64,000 bases of DNA from Muribaculaceae bacterium (lineage in GTDB: Bacteria > Bacteroidota > Bacteroidia > Bacteroidales > Muribaculaceae). The translations under genes were made by a program, and so were the position numbers. Positions 1 through 8,516 of the stretch are shown here, one piece after another (positions within the stretch are counted from its first letter, which is position 1; every line of letters starts with the position of its first letter). The stretch is taken from positions 145,623-209,622 of the forward strand of contig JAFLTT010000004.1 of assembly GCA_022509165.1 (NCBI GenBank), written 5' to 3'. Below the pieces are notes generated by a model, which had not been told where the DNA came from, ran no database searches, and worked only from the letters and a program-made list of their open reading frames with translations.

Positions 1-742
1 CCTCTGTGAGAGTAGCGATGTTGTCTTCACCGGGCTGCTGGCCTGGGAAGTTCCAGTCGTATTCACCGATGATGTTCACATAGTACTTTGAGTAGTCGGG
101 ACCTTCGGGTTTGGGATCAGTGCCGGGTTGGTCGCTACCGTCCTGGCTGGAAATTTCACCGTTGGGAAGGTAGGTGGCACCGATCACCATATTTGAGAGG
201 TTGTCAGTTTGTCTTTTTTTGTCACCCTCAGCAAAAAGGAAGTTCTTAATCTGTGGAGTTGTGGATGAAGTAGTAGTTAATACCCATTGATAAGTATCAG
301 AACTTCCGGGAACCTTAGTCATTTCGGTACCTGGCCATCCAGCAGTATAAGAGGGGTCCCAAGTATGTACATAAACCTTCTCCCAACCCTCTGTGTTTTT
401 GAAATAACACATGGTATAGGTATTGGTTTTTGCATTTACCGGGCCATTCATGTCATAGGTGGCACCATCAACAAATTCAAGGTCATTAGTTTTTTGACCC
501 TTGTCATTGTTGTTAAAGATGATTTGGGTGGGAGTGCCTGTGCCGGTGTAAGAATAAAGACCGGTAGTCGCATTTTTGGTCATCAATTTACCGGGCCAGG
601 TGCCTCCGGTATAATTTTCGGCACTATCCCAGGCCCAGACTGCGACTTGGTCCCAGCCGTCAGGGTTCGTGAAATAGACCGTCCAGGCATGAGCCGAGAT
701 AATCCCGAAGCACGCCAGGAAGGTGAGTAGAAATTTTTTCAT
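1..742 (-). CDS. Secreted starch-binding-module (CBM26-like) protein, C-terminus outside window
   Basis: An open frame runs from an ATG at 742 off the left edge (247 codons visible). Residues 1-19 are a signal peptide ending in ISAHA, with no lipobox. Two tandem modules of about 90 residues follow, each opening with an aromatic strand (WTVYFTNPDGW; the second begins near CYFKNTEGW) and carrying a WPG turn (TGGTWPGKLMTK, TAGWPGTEMTK). This matches starch-binding module 26-type domains. A linker rich in D, P and G then leads to a third domain cut by the edge. A role in extracellular glycan binding is inferred; any catalytic domain would lie outside the window. It is separated from the fructokinase by a terminator and has its own -7 box, so it is probably not part of the fructan operon. 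Confidence 0.75.
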   Translation of the reverse strand, partial: MKKFLLTFLACFGIISAHAWTVYFTNPDGWDQVAVWAWDSAENYTGGTWPGKLMTKNATTGLYSYTGTGTPTQIIFNNNDKGQKTNDLEFVDGATYDMNGPVNAKTNTYTMCYFKNTEGWEKVYVHTWDPSYTAGWPGTEMTKVPGSSDTYQWVLTTTSSTTPQIKNFLFAEGDKKRQTDNLSNMVIGATYLPNGEISSQDGSDQPGTDPKPEGPDYSKYYVNIIGEYDWNFPGQQPGEDNIATLTE

Positions 743-817
743 GAAAAATTGATATTAGGTTAATTAAAAATTGTGTTGTGTCGGAGAAAAAAGCAATGTC
801 GGCGTCACACCGACTGG

Positions 818-825
818 CAAAATTA
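818..825 (-). promoter_or_regulatory. Candidate -7 box for the starch-binding-module gene
   Basis: TAATTTTG on the minus strand matches the Bacteroidetes TAnnTTTG -7 consensus and lies 76 bases before the ATG at 742. No clear TTTG sits at the -33 distance, so support is modest. Confidence 0.4.
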
Positions 826-882
826 CATATAAATTGGGGTTTAGGCGGTGAGCAGAAGTATGTTTCGCAACATATTGCGACA

Positions 883-915
883 AAAAAGAACCCTGCAGGG
901 AAAATGCTGCAGGGT
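883..915 (-). terminator. Rho-independent terminator after the fructokinase
   Basis: The perfect 9-bp arms ACCCTGCAG and CTGCAGGGT (890-898, 907-915) enclose an 8-base loop. On the minus strand they are followed by CTTTTTTG. It lies 90 bases beyond the fructokinase stop and would end the GH32-permease-kinase transcript. Confidence 0.8.
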
Positions 916-1005
916 GTCAATACATGAGATAAAAGCTTGCTAATTAGGACTTGATTAGATTAAAAGGCTTTATAGTTTGTGAGATGGACAGGACCATCTG
1001 AAATA

Positions 1006-1887
1006 TCATTCGGTGATAGACTTCGGAAGCACAGGCATGGCGCCTTTCTGGGTGCAAACGAAAGCAGATGTCTCCACAGCCTTATGGTGAGCCTCAGATA
1101 CTGTAAGACCCTTAAGGATGCTGGCAATGAAAGCGGCAGTGAAGGAATCGCCGGCGCCAACGGTGTCTTCCACTTGTACCTTGGGAGTTGGGAGGAATGA
1201 CACGTTGCCGGGAGTGAACACATAGCTGCCATTGATACCACAGGTGAGGATAAGCATCTTCAGATTATATTTGCCCAGAAGAATCCAGCACTTGTCCTGA
1301 AGGTCTATGCCGGGATATCCAAACATACGGCTCACAAGAACCAATTCTTCGTCATTGATTTTGAGTATATTACACTTCTTCATGGAATTGCAGAGGATTT
1401 CCTTGGTAAAGAAGCCCTGACGCAGATTTACGTCAAACACTATCAGGGTGTCGTCGTTTTTGGGCATGGCATCCAGGAAATCGTTGATGGTGTCGCGACT
1501 TACCACATTACGCTGAGCCAGAGAACCGAAGCAGAAAGCACGGGTGTTTTTGGCCAGTTCCTCAAGATTGTCGGTGAAGGGGATATTGTCCCATGCCACA
1601 TTCTCCTTGATGTCGTATTGCGGGATACCGGCCTGGTCTATTTCCACCTGCACTGTGCCGGTGGGATAGGGCACTTCAGCGAGACTGAAATTGAGGCCTT
1701 TGGAGGTGAAGTTCTCGATTATTTCCTTACCGAGAGGGTCGTCACCTACAGCACTTACGGCGCAAGAGGGAAGGCCGAACTGAGATACATGGTAAGCGAA
1801 GTTGGCCGGTGCACCACCGATTTTCTTTCCTTCCGGGAGGACATCCCAAAGGGCTTCGCCCATTCCTACTACATATTTTTTATCCAT
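1006..1887 (-). CDS. Fructokinase (PfkB/ribokinase family)
   Basis: This 293-residue cytoplasmic sugar kinase would phosphorylate fructose released from fructans. The N-terminal GEALWD and the GGAPANFAYHVSQFG segment are the PfkB substrate-binding signature of fructokinases. DTVGAGDSFTAAF near residue 245 is the C-terminal signature with the anion hole and catalytic Asp. Length is normal for the family. It is the last gene of a minus-strand group (GH32, sugar permease, kinase) and is followed by a strong terminator. Order and content match B. thetaiotaomicron BT1757-BT1759. Fructose specificity rests on this context and the GGAPANFA motif; other PfkB sugars cannot be excluded from sequence alone. 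Confidence 0.88.
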   Translation of the reverse strand: MDKKYVVGMGEALWDVLPEGKKIGGAPANFAYHVSQFGLPSCAVSAVGDDPLGKEIIENFTSKGLNFSLAEVPYPTGTVQVEIDQAGIPQYDIKENVAWDNIPFTDNLEELAKNTRAFCFGSLAQRNVVSRDTINDFLDAMPKNDDTLIVFDVNLRQGFFTKEILCNSMKKCNILKINDEELVLVSRMFGYPGIDLQDKCWILLGKYNLKMLILTCGINGSYVFTPGNVSFLPTPKVQVEDTVGAGDSFTAAFIASILKGLTVSEAHHKAVETSAFVCTQKGAMPVLPKSITE

Positions 1888-1981
1888 GGGGAGTCGAGTA
1901 TTTTTATCTTGTTAATTTTAGATTCTAATTTTTTTGCAGGCACCACTTTACCCGGAGGGAGCGGTGCCCTTTTATATCGGA

Positions 1982-3184
1982 TTAAGCTGCGGGTTTACGG
2001 ATACGTGTTGTGAAGAACAACAGATAGAGCACACCTACACTGATAACTGCGATAGCACCCCCGATGCCTCCGAAGAGATCGTAGGCATAGCCCATAACTC
2101 CTGAGAAAGCTGCACCACCTACCAGACCCATGATCATAAGGCCGGAAACTTCATTTCTTTCTGTGGGTTTAGACTCGATAGCCTGAGAGAATACGATGGC
2201 AAAGATGTTGGAGTTGCCAAAGCCTACCAGAGCTATACCGGTATAAATAGCGCCTACTGAAGTGCAGGTGAAGAAGATAACCATTGCAGCAATCATCATA
2301 GCCACGCTGATGAGGAAGAATAATTTCTGCGACATAAGACGGAGCAGGAAGGTGCCGATGAAAGTGCCGGAGAGACGGAATATGAAGTAAAGTGTGGTGG
2401 TGAATACTACTACCTCCTCCATCGGAGCAAGGTTGAGAGCATCCATAAGGATCTTCTTACCATAAGTGTTTACACCCACGTCAATACCTACATGGCAGAA
2501 AATGCCGATGAAGCACAGGAATACAAATGGGCTGCCGAGAAGCTTGATACATTCAATGATGCCGGAAGCCTTATCGGGTTTCTCCTCTTTGATAGGAGTG
2601 GCAGCGAGCACGGCGATCGACAGGAAGCTGATGATAGCATAGATTGCCATGAAACCTTTCCAACCGTGGCCGAAAGTGGGGATCATTTCATTTGCACCCC
2701 AGGCTACCATAAGGGGAGTCATGGCTGATGCGATAGCCTTGATAAACTGACCGAAGGTAAGAGTAGATGCCAGTTTGTCGTTAGAAATCAAGTTACTAAC
2801 CAACGGGTTGAGTGAAGTCTGCATGATTGCATTACCGATACCCAGAAGGCAGAAACCGATAATGATAAGTGCGAGACTATTTCCACAGATAGGAATTATA
2901 AGGGCAAGAGTGGTGACGATGAGCGACACAAGCACTGTCTTTTTACGCCCGATTTTATTCATGAGGATTCCGGTGGGCACCGAAATCACGAAAAACCAGA
3001 AGAAAACGATAGAGGGGAGCCAACCGGCAAGGCTTTCGCTCATGCCGAAGTCATTTTGCACATAGTCTTTAGCAGTGCCGATAAGGTCAACGAAACCCAT
3101 CGCGAAGAAGCAGAGCATCACGGGGACTATCTGCATCAAAGATGATTTCTTGTCCATAGGTATAGATTTGAGAGTAGCGTCCAT
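1982..3184 (-). CDS. Sugar permease, MFS superfamily (FHS/FucP-like, probable fructose importer)
   Basis: This 400-residue inner-membrane protein has about 12 hydrophobic segments. The loop after the second segment reads MNKIGRKKTVLV, the MFS signature between TM2 and TM3, and the early QNDFG...SLAGWLPS region resembles the fucose-glucose-galactose-H+ symporter family. The start at 3184 is an ATG preceded by TTAAGG; a second ATG lies eight codons in. It sits between the secreted GH32 gene and the fructokinase, as BT1758 does, so proton-coupled fructose uptake is the likely role. The 161-base gap upstream is filled by a degenerate repeat. Confidence 0.85.
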   Translation of the reverse strand: MDATLKSIPMDKKSSLMQIVPVMLCFFAMGFVDLIGTAKDYVQNDFGMSESLAGWLPSIVFFWFFVISVPTGILMNKIGRKKTVLVSLIVTTLALIIPICGNSLALIIIGFCLLGIGNAIMQTSLNPLVSNLISNDKLASTLTFGQFIKAIASAMTPLMVAWGANEMIPTFGHGWKGFMAIYAIISFLSIAVLAATPIKEEKPDKASGIIECIKLLGSPFVFLCFIGIFCHVGIDVGVNTYGKKILMDALNLAPMEEVVVFTTTLYFIFRLSGTFIGTFLLRLMSQKLFFLISVAMMIAAMVIFFTCTSVGAIYTGIALVGFGNSNIFAIVFSQAIESKPTERNEVSGLMIMGLVGGAAFSGVMGYAYDLFGGIGGAIAVISVGVLYLLFFTTRIRKPAA

Positions 3185-3199
3185 GCCTTAAGTATTAAA

Positions 3200-3357
3200 C
3201 ATTAAATTTTTTAAACAATAAACAGTGAACAATAAACAATAAGTAGATTACTAATATCCTGCGGTAAACGAATTACGATTAACCATAAACGAGTTAGTAT
3301 TATCCTGCGGTAAACGAATTACGATTAACGAAGAACGTTTTTCGATTAACGTAAATC
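3200..3357. repeat. Degenerate heptamer/AATAAAC repeat block
   Basis: The gap between the GH32 stop and the permease start is low-complexity sequence. It has runs of AATAAACA-type units (about 3215-3243), then two copies of a unit containing TATCCTGCGGTAAACGAA followed by TTACGATTAAC (about 3256 and 3300), ending in ACG-rich degenerate copies. The GH32 stop codon lies inside the block. The same unit order recurs at 10917-11066. Confidence 0.75.
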
Positions 3358-5190
3358 TATGGAGTAGATTTTTAGGTCTACGAGATGGGCATTGCCATTT
3401 TTCGACTGTACGGAGAGATTGGTGTAAGGATTATTCGGGAACACCAGGTTGGTCATTACAAATTGCCCATTGTTGCCAAAGAGTTCAATGCTTGAGCGGT
3501 CGATAAATATTCTCAGGCTAATCTTGCCATCTTTCTCGAAAGTGGGTGAAGTGGTGATAGCCGGGAATTTGTCGCTGAAGTCTACTACACCGCTCTCACG
3601 ACGGTCGAACGACATGGTATGATTTTTAGCATCGTATTTCATCACTACCTTTTCGCCCTCGGCATTGTCGATAGTCAAGGTGAGGAGGTCGGCATCTGAA
3701 GCCTCGAAGGTGAGGTCGATTTCAGCCATTCCGTCGGCCGGCAACTTATAGTGCAACTCTTTTTGACCTATATTTTTGTCGGAAGCTTGAGCCACCACCT
3801 TTCCGCGGAGTTTTTCTAATTCGGGAGAGGGCACGGATGCCACACGGAGTTCGCCGTCAGCGTCTACGAAGAGTTCCATCTCACGAGGTAAAGTATTAGC
3901 GCTGCGGAACTGGGTAGTAGGTACATCAGCGGCATACTGCCAGTTGCTCATCCAGCCGATTGTGGCGCGGCGATTGTCGGGGGCATCGCTCCAGCTCACC
4001 AAAGCATAATTGTCTTTACCATAGTCGAGCCATTTTGTAGGCACTGTGCCGTCGGGATTTGTATCGGAAGTGAAAGTCTTTCCATCAAAGTCGCCGATAA
4101 AGTATTGGATAGAGCTACCGCCGAAGGGTCCACCGGGGTTGATGTTGCAGATAAGTACCCATTTCTTGTCATTTGTGCCCGGTACTACGAGTTCAAAGAG
4201 GTCGGGACATTCCCACACACCTTCCTGAGCTCCGAGACCTTTTCCGAAAGTGCCTGAAAGAGTCCAGTTGATAAGGTCGGGAGAAGTGAAGAAGAGGTTT
4301 TCTTTCTCGAGCGCATGAGCCAGCACAAGGTTCCACTCTCCGGTTTTCTCATTCCAGAACATATTGGGGTCACGTGCCTCTGATTCAAGAGTGATGATAG
4401 GATTTCCGGGATAAACTTCGAAAGTCTGGCCATTGTCGTTGCTGTGAGCGAGGCTCTGCATCTGTGAAGTTCCGGCTGATGTATAAAGAGCGATTATGGC
4501 ATCTTCACCGAAACCGGCGGTATTATTATGATCGATCACCGCGCTACCGCTGAAGATGGCTCCGAGGCCATCGGGGCGTAAAACGTCGGGTTGATGCTCC
4601 CAGTTGATGAAGTCGGTAGAAGTGGAGTGTCCCCAGGTCATGTTCTGCCATTTGCTTCCGTAAGGATTCTTCTGGTAATAGAGGTGCCATACGCCATCCT
4701 TATAGAACATGCCGTTAGGGTCGTTCATCCATCCGTAGAGGGGAGTGTGATGGTAAGCGGGACGCCATTTAACCTCAGTGTTGGTAGTATCGAAAGTATC
4801 TGTGAGAATCATACCATCCCAGCATACATCGTCTTTAGCATCACGCACAGTGTTGCGGGTTTGGTTGGTGACGATGTCGAACATCACGTTTTTACCTTTG
4901 AAACGGCTCAGGTCGTAAGGCACCGAATAGTCGGTCTTGGTGCGAGCGAGCCTTACATATATGGTTTCTTCGATCTTCCCGTCTACGAGAACGTTGATGC
5001 GGGCATCGTCTTCATAAATTTCCTGTACCGGGAAAAGGATGAAATTTTCATCACCGGTGACTTTCACAAGCGTGTTTGTGGGGCCGAGGTGGCTAACCTC
5101 CACTCCGTCGGCCGCCACTGCAACGCCCGGCATGAAGAATCCGCTTATCAACAACGCGGGAATAAGAAATTTTTGTCTGTTATTTTTCAT
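3346..5190 (-). CDS. Secreted GH32 fructan hydrolase with N-terminal DUF4980-type domain
   Basis: The 614-residue product is read from the ATG at 5190, because the signal peptide (NNRQKFLIPALLISGFFMPGVA) begins there; a frame-extending start at 5226 lies within the promoter. There is no lipobox, so it is probably periplasmic. Residues 30-130 form a beta domain of the kind found before GH32 modules in Bacteroidetes. The catalytic set is complete: WMNDPNG (nucleophile D157), RDP (D274) and WECPDLF (acid/base E327). The C-terminal beta-sandwich includes the FIDRSSIELFGNNGQF segment. It would cleave fructose from levan or inulin oligomers. It is the first gene of the operon with the permease and kinase, behind a candidate HTCS operator. 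Confidence 0.92.
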   Translation of the reverse strand: MKNNRQKFLIPALLISGFFMPGVAVAADGVEVSHLGPTNTLVKVTGDENFILFPVQEIYEDDARINVLVDGKIEETIYVRLARTKTDYSVPYDLSRFKGKNVMFDIVTNQTRNTVRDAKDDVCWDGMILTDTFDTTNTEVKWRPAYHHTPLYGWMNDPNGMFYKDGVWHLYYQKNPYGSKWQNMTWGHSTSTDFINWEHQPDVLRPDGLGAIFSGSAVIDHNNTAGFGEDAIIALYTSAGTSQMQSLAHSNDNGQTFEVYPGNPIITLESEARDPNMFWNEKTGEWNLVLAHALEKENLFFTSPDLINWTLSGTFGKGLGAQEGVWECPDLFELVVPGTNDKKWVLICNINPGGPFGGSSIQYFIGDFDGKTFTSDTNPDGTVPTKWLDYGKDNYALVSWSDAPDNRRATIGWMSNWQYAADVPTTQFRSANTLPREMELFVDADGELRVASVPSPELEKLRGKVVAQASDKNIGQKELHYKLPADGMAEIDLTFEASDADLLTLTIDNAEGEKVVMKYDAKNHTMSFDRRESGVVDFSDKFPAITTSPTFEKDGKISLRIFIDRSSIELFGNNGQFVMTNLVFPNNPYTNLSVQSKNGNAHLVDLKIYSIDLR

Positions 5191-5223
5191 ATTTGTGAAA
5201 TGTAGTTTTCCGATTTTGCAGTG

Positions 5224-5287
5224 CAAATATAATATAATAAGAATGGGGCTGCATATAACAAATGTGACTTATGATATCACAAATGTT
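5224..5287 (-). promoter_or_regulatory. Promoter and dyad operator of the GH32-permease-fructokinase operon
   Basis: Read on the minus strand, an inverted repeat with arms AACATTTGTGA (5277-5287) and TCACATTTGTT (5257-5267) and a 9-base spacer is followed 25 bases later by the -7 box TATATTTG (5224-5231). No TTTG occurs at -33, as expected of an activator-dependent promoter. The predicted start of transcription is about 30 bases before the ATG at 5190. The same arms and the same 25-base distance recur before susC1. Confidence 0.65.
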
Positions 5288-5335
5288 GGGATGCATCAAA
5301 TGTAGTGGCAAATGCAAATTTTATTATATTAAGTA

Positions 5336-5703
5336 AGAGCCCGTTCCCTAATTTATGTTAAAATTTAGGGCACATATCTCGGAGGGATTTTTAGGTTGGA
5401 TTGAAGGAGCAATGGGGTGCCATTGTGACTGAAAGCCAACATAAAAAGCACCCGAGAGATGTGGGGCAAAACTAATTTTAAAACAATTCATTTTATTTTT
5501 TCAATAGAAATTATCAACATTTATTACCAACCAGACAAGGCTCATGAGTCAGTTATGTTAAATTACCTTTGTCCGATGGTCTGCCACGCATCTTTGTCCG
5601 CTTGCGTCGGTCACAATGGAACCGCATTGCTCCCTCGCTGTGCGAACAAATCTGCATGACATCCCATCGCCTAAATTTTAACATAAATTGGGGAACGGGC
5701 TCT
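5336..5703 (+). mobile_element. MITE-like non-coding element, copy 1 (368 bp)
   Basis: The ends are inverted repeats starting AGAGCCCGTTCCC that match at 33 of 34 positions. The two halves also pair further in: GGAGCAATG...CATTGTGAC on the left recurs inverted on the right, so the element is a long imperfect palindrome around an AT-rich centre. TA dinucleotides flank both ends, which fits a TA target duplication. No credible reading frame lies inside. A second copy, inverted in the window, is at 33299-33667. It sits in the 608-base gap between the divergent GH32 operon and the HTCS gene. Confidence 0.8.
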
Positions 5704-5709
5704 TAATCC

Positions 5710-5741
5710 ATTGTGAGAAAGAGAGTTTTTATATAAATTTG
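5710..5741 (+). promoter_or_regulatory. Promoter of the HTCS gene
   Basis: The -7 box TAAATTTG (5734-5741) is preceded by ATTG (5710-5713) at a 20-base spacing, close to the Bacteroidetes TTTG/TAnnTTTG promoter. It lies just outside the MITE-like element and 57 bases before the ATG. Confidence 0.55.
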
Positions 5742-5798
5742 TAAGGTCACAACCATGAACTATTAAAATAAAGAGTTCCATATCCTGATACCTACCTA

Positions 5799-8516
5799 AT
5801 GAAACAACTTTTAAGCTACCTGACGGCTTTCATTTTCCTTTTGATTCTTGCCGGATGCCATGAAAAGAAAACCTATAAGATAGGCATATCTCAATGCAGC
5901 AGCGACGACTGGCGTGAAAAAATGAATGAAGAAGTGATGCGGGAGGCCATGCTTCACGACGATGTGCTCGTGGAAATCCGGTCGGCCCACGACGATAGCC
6001 AGGACCAGATGCAAGATATCGACTATTTTTTAGAAAATGGATTTGATATCATCTTAGTGGCCCCCAACGAAGCAAATGCACTGACTCCAAAAGTGAAAAG
6101 TGTGTATGAAAAGGGAGTGCCGGTAGTGATATTCGACCGTAATATCAACGACAGTTCCTATACCCAGCGCATAGGTGTGAACAATATAGGGCTCGGTGCC
6201 CAGGCAGCAGAATATGCAGCCTCGATTCTCCACGACAGTATCTATGCTCTGGAGATTTTCGGTCTGAAAGGTTCATCACCGGCCGAAGAACGCAGCCAAG
6301 GGTTTAGAAAGGCTCTTAGTGAAAAACGTGGAAGGGTTTTGGCTACTGCTATGGGCAACTGGCGTGAAACACTGGCTGAGTATGTGGCCGATTCCTTGCT
6401 CCGTCTATATCCCAAAACCAATGTAATTTTCGCTCACAATGACCGTATGGCTATCGGAGCATCCAAAGCCGCTGCATCTCTTGGACGCGATGATATCAGA
6501 ATCATAGGTGTGGATGCAGCTCCTCACATAGGTATAAAGGCAGTGAGTGACGGGGTGATCACCGCTACATTCCTCTATCCCACGGAGGGTCACCGGATAC
6601 TCCGCGAAGCGATCAATATCGTGAAAGGGGGTGATTTTAATAGAGAGATAGTCTTGCCCACCACTTCAGCGGTAGATTCCACCAATGCCGACATCTTGCT
6701 ACTGCAGAATGAGAATATAGAGGAGGATACAAAGAAAGTGCTGGCACTGAAGGAACAACTCGACGACTATGTAAGCCTGCACAGTGCCCAGACAGCTCTT
6801 GTATATGCAATCATAGCGATACTGCTGCTCCTTTTCGGGGTACTTTTCCTGGTACTCCGCACATTCTGGAGCCATAAACGTCACAGGGCCGCTTTGCTTT
6901 GGAAAAATAAACAACTCGAAGAGGAGAGGGACAAACAGAAGGAACTAAACGAAAGACTGGAACTGGCCACGAAGTCGAAGCTTGTATTTTTCACCAATGT
7001 GAGCCACGACCTCCGCACCCCTCTTACATTGATATCGGAACCGGTGTCACAACTCAACGGAGCCCAAAATCTTAATGACCAGCAGAAGACTCTGGTGAGG
7101 ATTGCCGACAAGAATATCAAGATTCTGCAAAGGCTGATCAACCAGATACTGGACTTTAGAAAATTTGAGATCGGAAAACTTAAATTACACCTTAAGGAGA
7201 TTGATTTCAGCAAGGTAGTGGCCGATTGGCTCGAGTCGTTTCACGCCATGGCAAAGAAACGTGACATCAAACTGGTGCTTAATGCTCCGGAAGAGCCGGT
7301 GATCCTTGCCATAGATGTGGAAAAGATGGAGAGAGTCTTCTTCAATCTTATCTCCAATGCTATGAAATATAGCCCCGACAACAGTACGATAACAGTAAGT
7401 TATGAGGTGAAGGAGAATAACTTAGTGCTGAAAGTGGCCGACACCGGAGAGGGCATATCGAAAGAGGACCTTCCCAATATATTCGACAGATTCTTCCAGG
7501 TAGACAGAGTGAGACCTACAGGAAGCGGTATAGGTCTTTCTCTCACCAAGGCGTTGATAGAACTTCATGGAGGTTCTATTTCGGTGGAAAGCGAACTGAA
7601 GAAAGGCTCCACTTTCACTGTCACACTTCCTGTGGTGCATGTGGCTGAGGAAGCTGAGGATGTCGACAAGACAATCACCTCTGAAGATGTGAAAGCGGAA
7701 TTGGACAATGTGGAGACTGACAAGACGTTTACCGACGACAAACCATTGTTGCTTGTGATCGATGATAACCGCGACATCCGGGACATGGTGACGGAATTAA
7801 TGAAGGAAGACTACAATGTGATATCGGCACCAAACGGTCAGGAGGGAATCAGGAAGGCCACGAAATATGTGCCTGACCTGGTGATATGCGATGTAATGAT
7901 GCCGGAGATGGATGGCATGGAGTGTTGCTCACGGATAAAATCGGAGACCATAACCTCACACATTCCTGTATTGATGCTCACAGCCTGCAGTTTGGATGAA
8001 CAGAGGGTTCAGGGATTTGAAAGCGGAGCCGACGGATACCTCTCCAAACCATTCTCCACATCCGTGTTGAAGGCTCAGGCTTCATCTTTGATTGCTAACA
8101 GGAAAAGAATCAAGAATGTGATGCAGAGTGGGGTGCCTTCATTAACCTCGGAGAAGAAAGAGGAAGGCAAACCGATATCCAAGTCAACGGATATAGACAA
8201 TGATTTCTACAACCGGTTCATTACTCTGTTTGAGGAAAAGATGAGTAACCCCGACCTCAATGTAGAGGCCATGGCATCCGACCTTGGTTTCGAGCGTACG
8301 CAGCTTTATAGAAAAATCAAGGCTATAACCAATTATTCTCCTGTGGAACTGATGCGCAACCTCCGACTCAAGAAGGCGAGGAGGCTTTTGAAGACCACCG
8401 ACAAGACTATAAGCGAAATCTGTTATGATGTAGGTTTCTCTACTCCGGCCTATTTCACCAAATGCTACCGTGAGCAATTTGGTGAGACACCGTCAGAGAC
8501 CCGCAACAATGCATGA
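5799..8516 (+). CDS. Hybrid two-component regulator (HTCS) with periplasmic sugar-binding sensor, BT1754-like
   Basis: This 905-residue inner-membrane regulator carries sensor, kinase, receiver and DNA-binding domains in one chain. Residues 1-20 are a signal segment ending in LAGC. Residues 25-300 resemble a periplasmic ribose-binding-type sensor (IGISQCSSDDWREKMNEE, VPVVIFDRNIND, IGVDAAPHIG). One membrane segment spans about 331-355. The HisKA H-box is VSHDLRTPL (H403), with N and G boxes near 515-600 (NLISNAMKYS, DTGEGIS). The receiver phosphoacceptor is D698 in VICDVMMPEMDG. An AraC-type HTH fills about 800-905. The periplasmic-binding-protein sensor, unlike the usual beta-propeller sensor, is the BT1754 architecture, which binds fructose. 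It likely activates the flanking fructan operons. Its 3' end overlaps the convergent MATE gene. Confidence 0.93.
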   Translation: MKQLLSYLTAFIFLLILAGCHEKKTYKIGISQCSSDDWREKMNEEVMREAMLHDDVLVEIRSAHDDSQDQMQDIDYFLENGFDIILVAPNEANALTPKVKSVYEKGVPVVIFDRNINDSSYTQRIGVNNIGLGAQAAEYAASILHDSIYALEIFGLKGSSPAEERSQGFRKALSEKRGRVLATAMGNWRETLAEYVADSLLRLYPKTNVIFAHNDRMAIGASKAAASLGRDDIRIIGVDAAPHIGIKAVSDGVITATFLYPTEGHRILREAINIVKGGDFNREIVLPTTSAVDSTNADILLLQNENIEEDTKKVLALKEQLDDYVSLHSAQTALVYAIIAILLLLFGVLFLVLRTFWSHKRHRAALLWKNKQLEEERDKQKELNERLELATKSKLVFFTNVSHDLRTPLTLISEPVSQLNGAQNLNDQQKTLVRIADKNIKILQRLINQILDFRKFEIGKLKLHLKEIDFSKVVADWLESFHAMAKKRDIKLVLNAPEEPVILAIDVEKMERVFFNLISNAMKYSPDNSTITVSYEVKENNLVLKVADTGEGISKEDLPNIFDRFFQVDRVRPTGSGIGLSLTKALIELHGGSISVESELKKGSTFTVTLPVVHVAEEAEDVDKTITSEDVKAELDNVETDKTFTDDKPLLLVIDDNRDIRDMVTELMKEDYNVISAPNGQEGIRKATKYVPDLVICDVMMPEMDGMECCSRIKSETITSHIPVLMLTACSLDEQRVQGFESGADGYLSKPFSTSVLKAQASSLIANRKRIKNVMQSGVPSLTSEKKEEGKPISKSTDIDNDFYNRFITLFEEKMSNPDLNVEAMASDLGFERTQLYRKIKAITNYSPVELMRNLRLKKARRLLKTTDKTISEICYDVGFSTPAYFTKCYREQFGETPSETRNNA

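Noticed and set aside
1939-1968. GGCACC/GGTGCC hairpin between permease and fructokinase genes
   Set aside because: Only 6 bp with an 18-base loop and no U-tract on the coding strand, so neither a terminator nor a clear regulator.
4591-5205. A 204-codon frame antisense to the GH32 gene
   Set aside because: The opposite strand encodes complete GH32 motifs with intact catalytic residues; the antisense frame has none.
5459-5659. A 66-codon open frame on the plus strand
   Set aside because: It lies wholly inside the palindromic MITE-like element, has no family motif, and the frame is not kept in the second copy.
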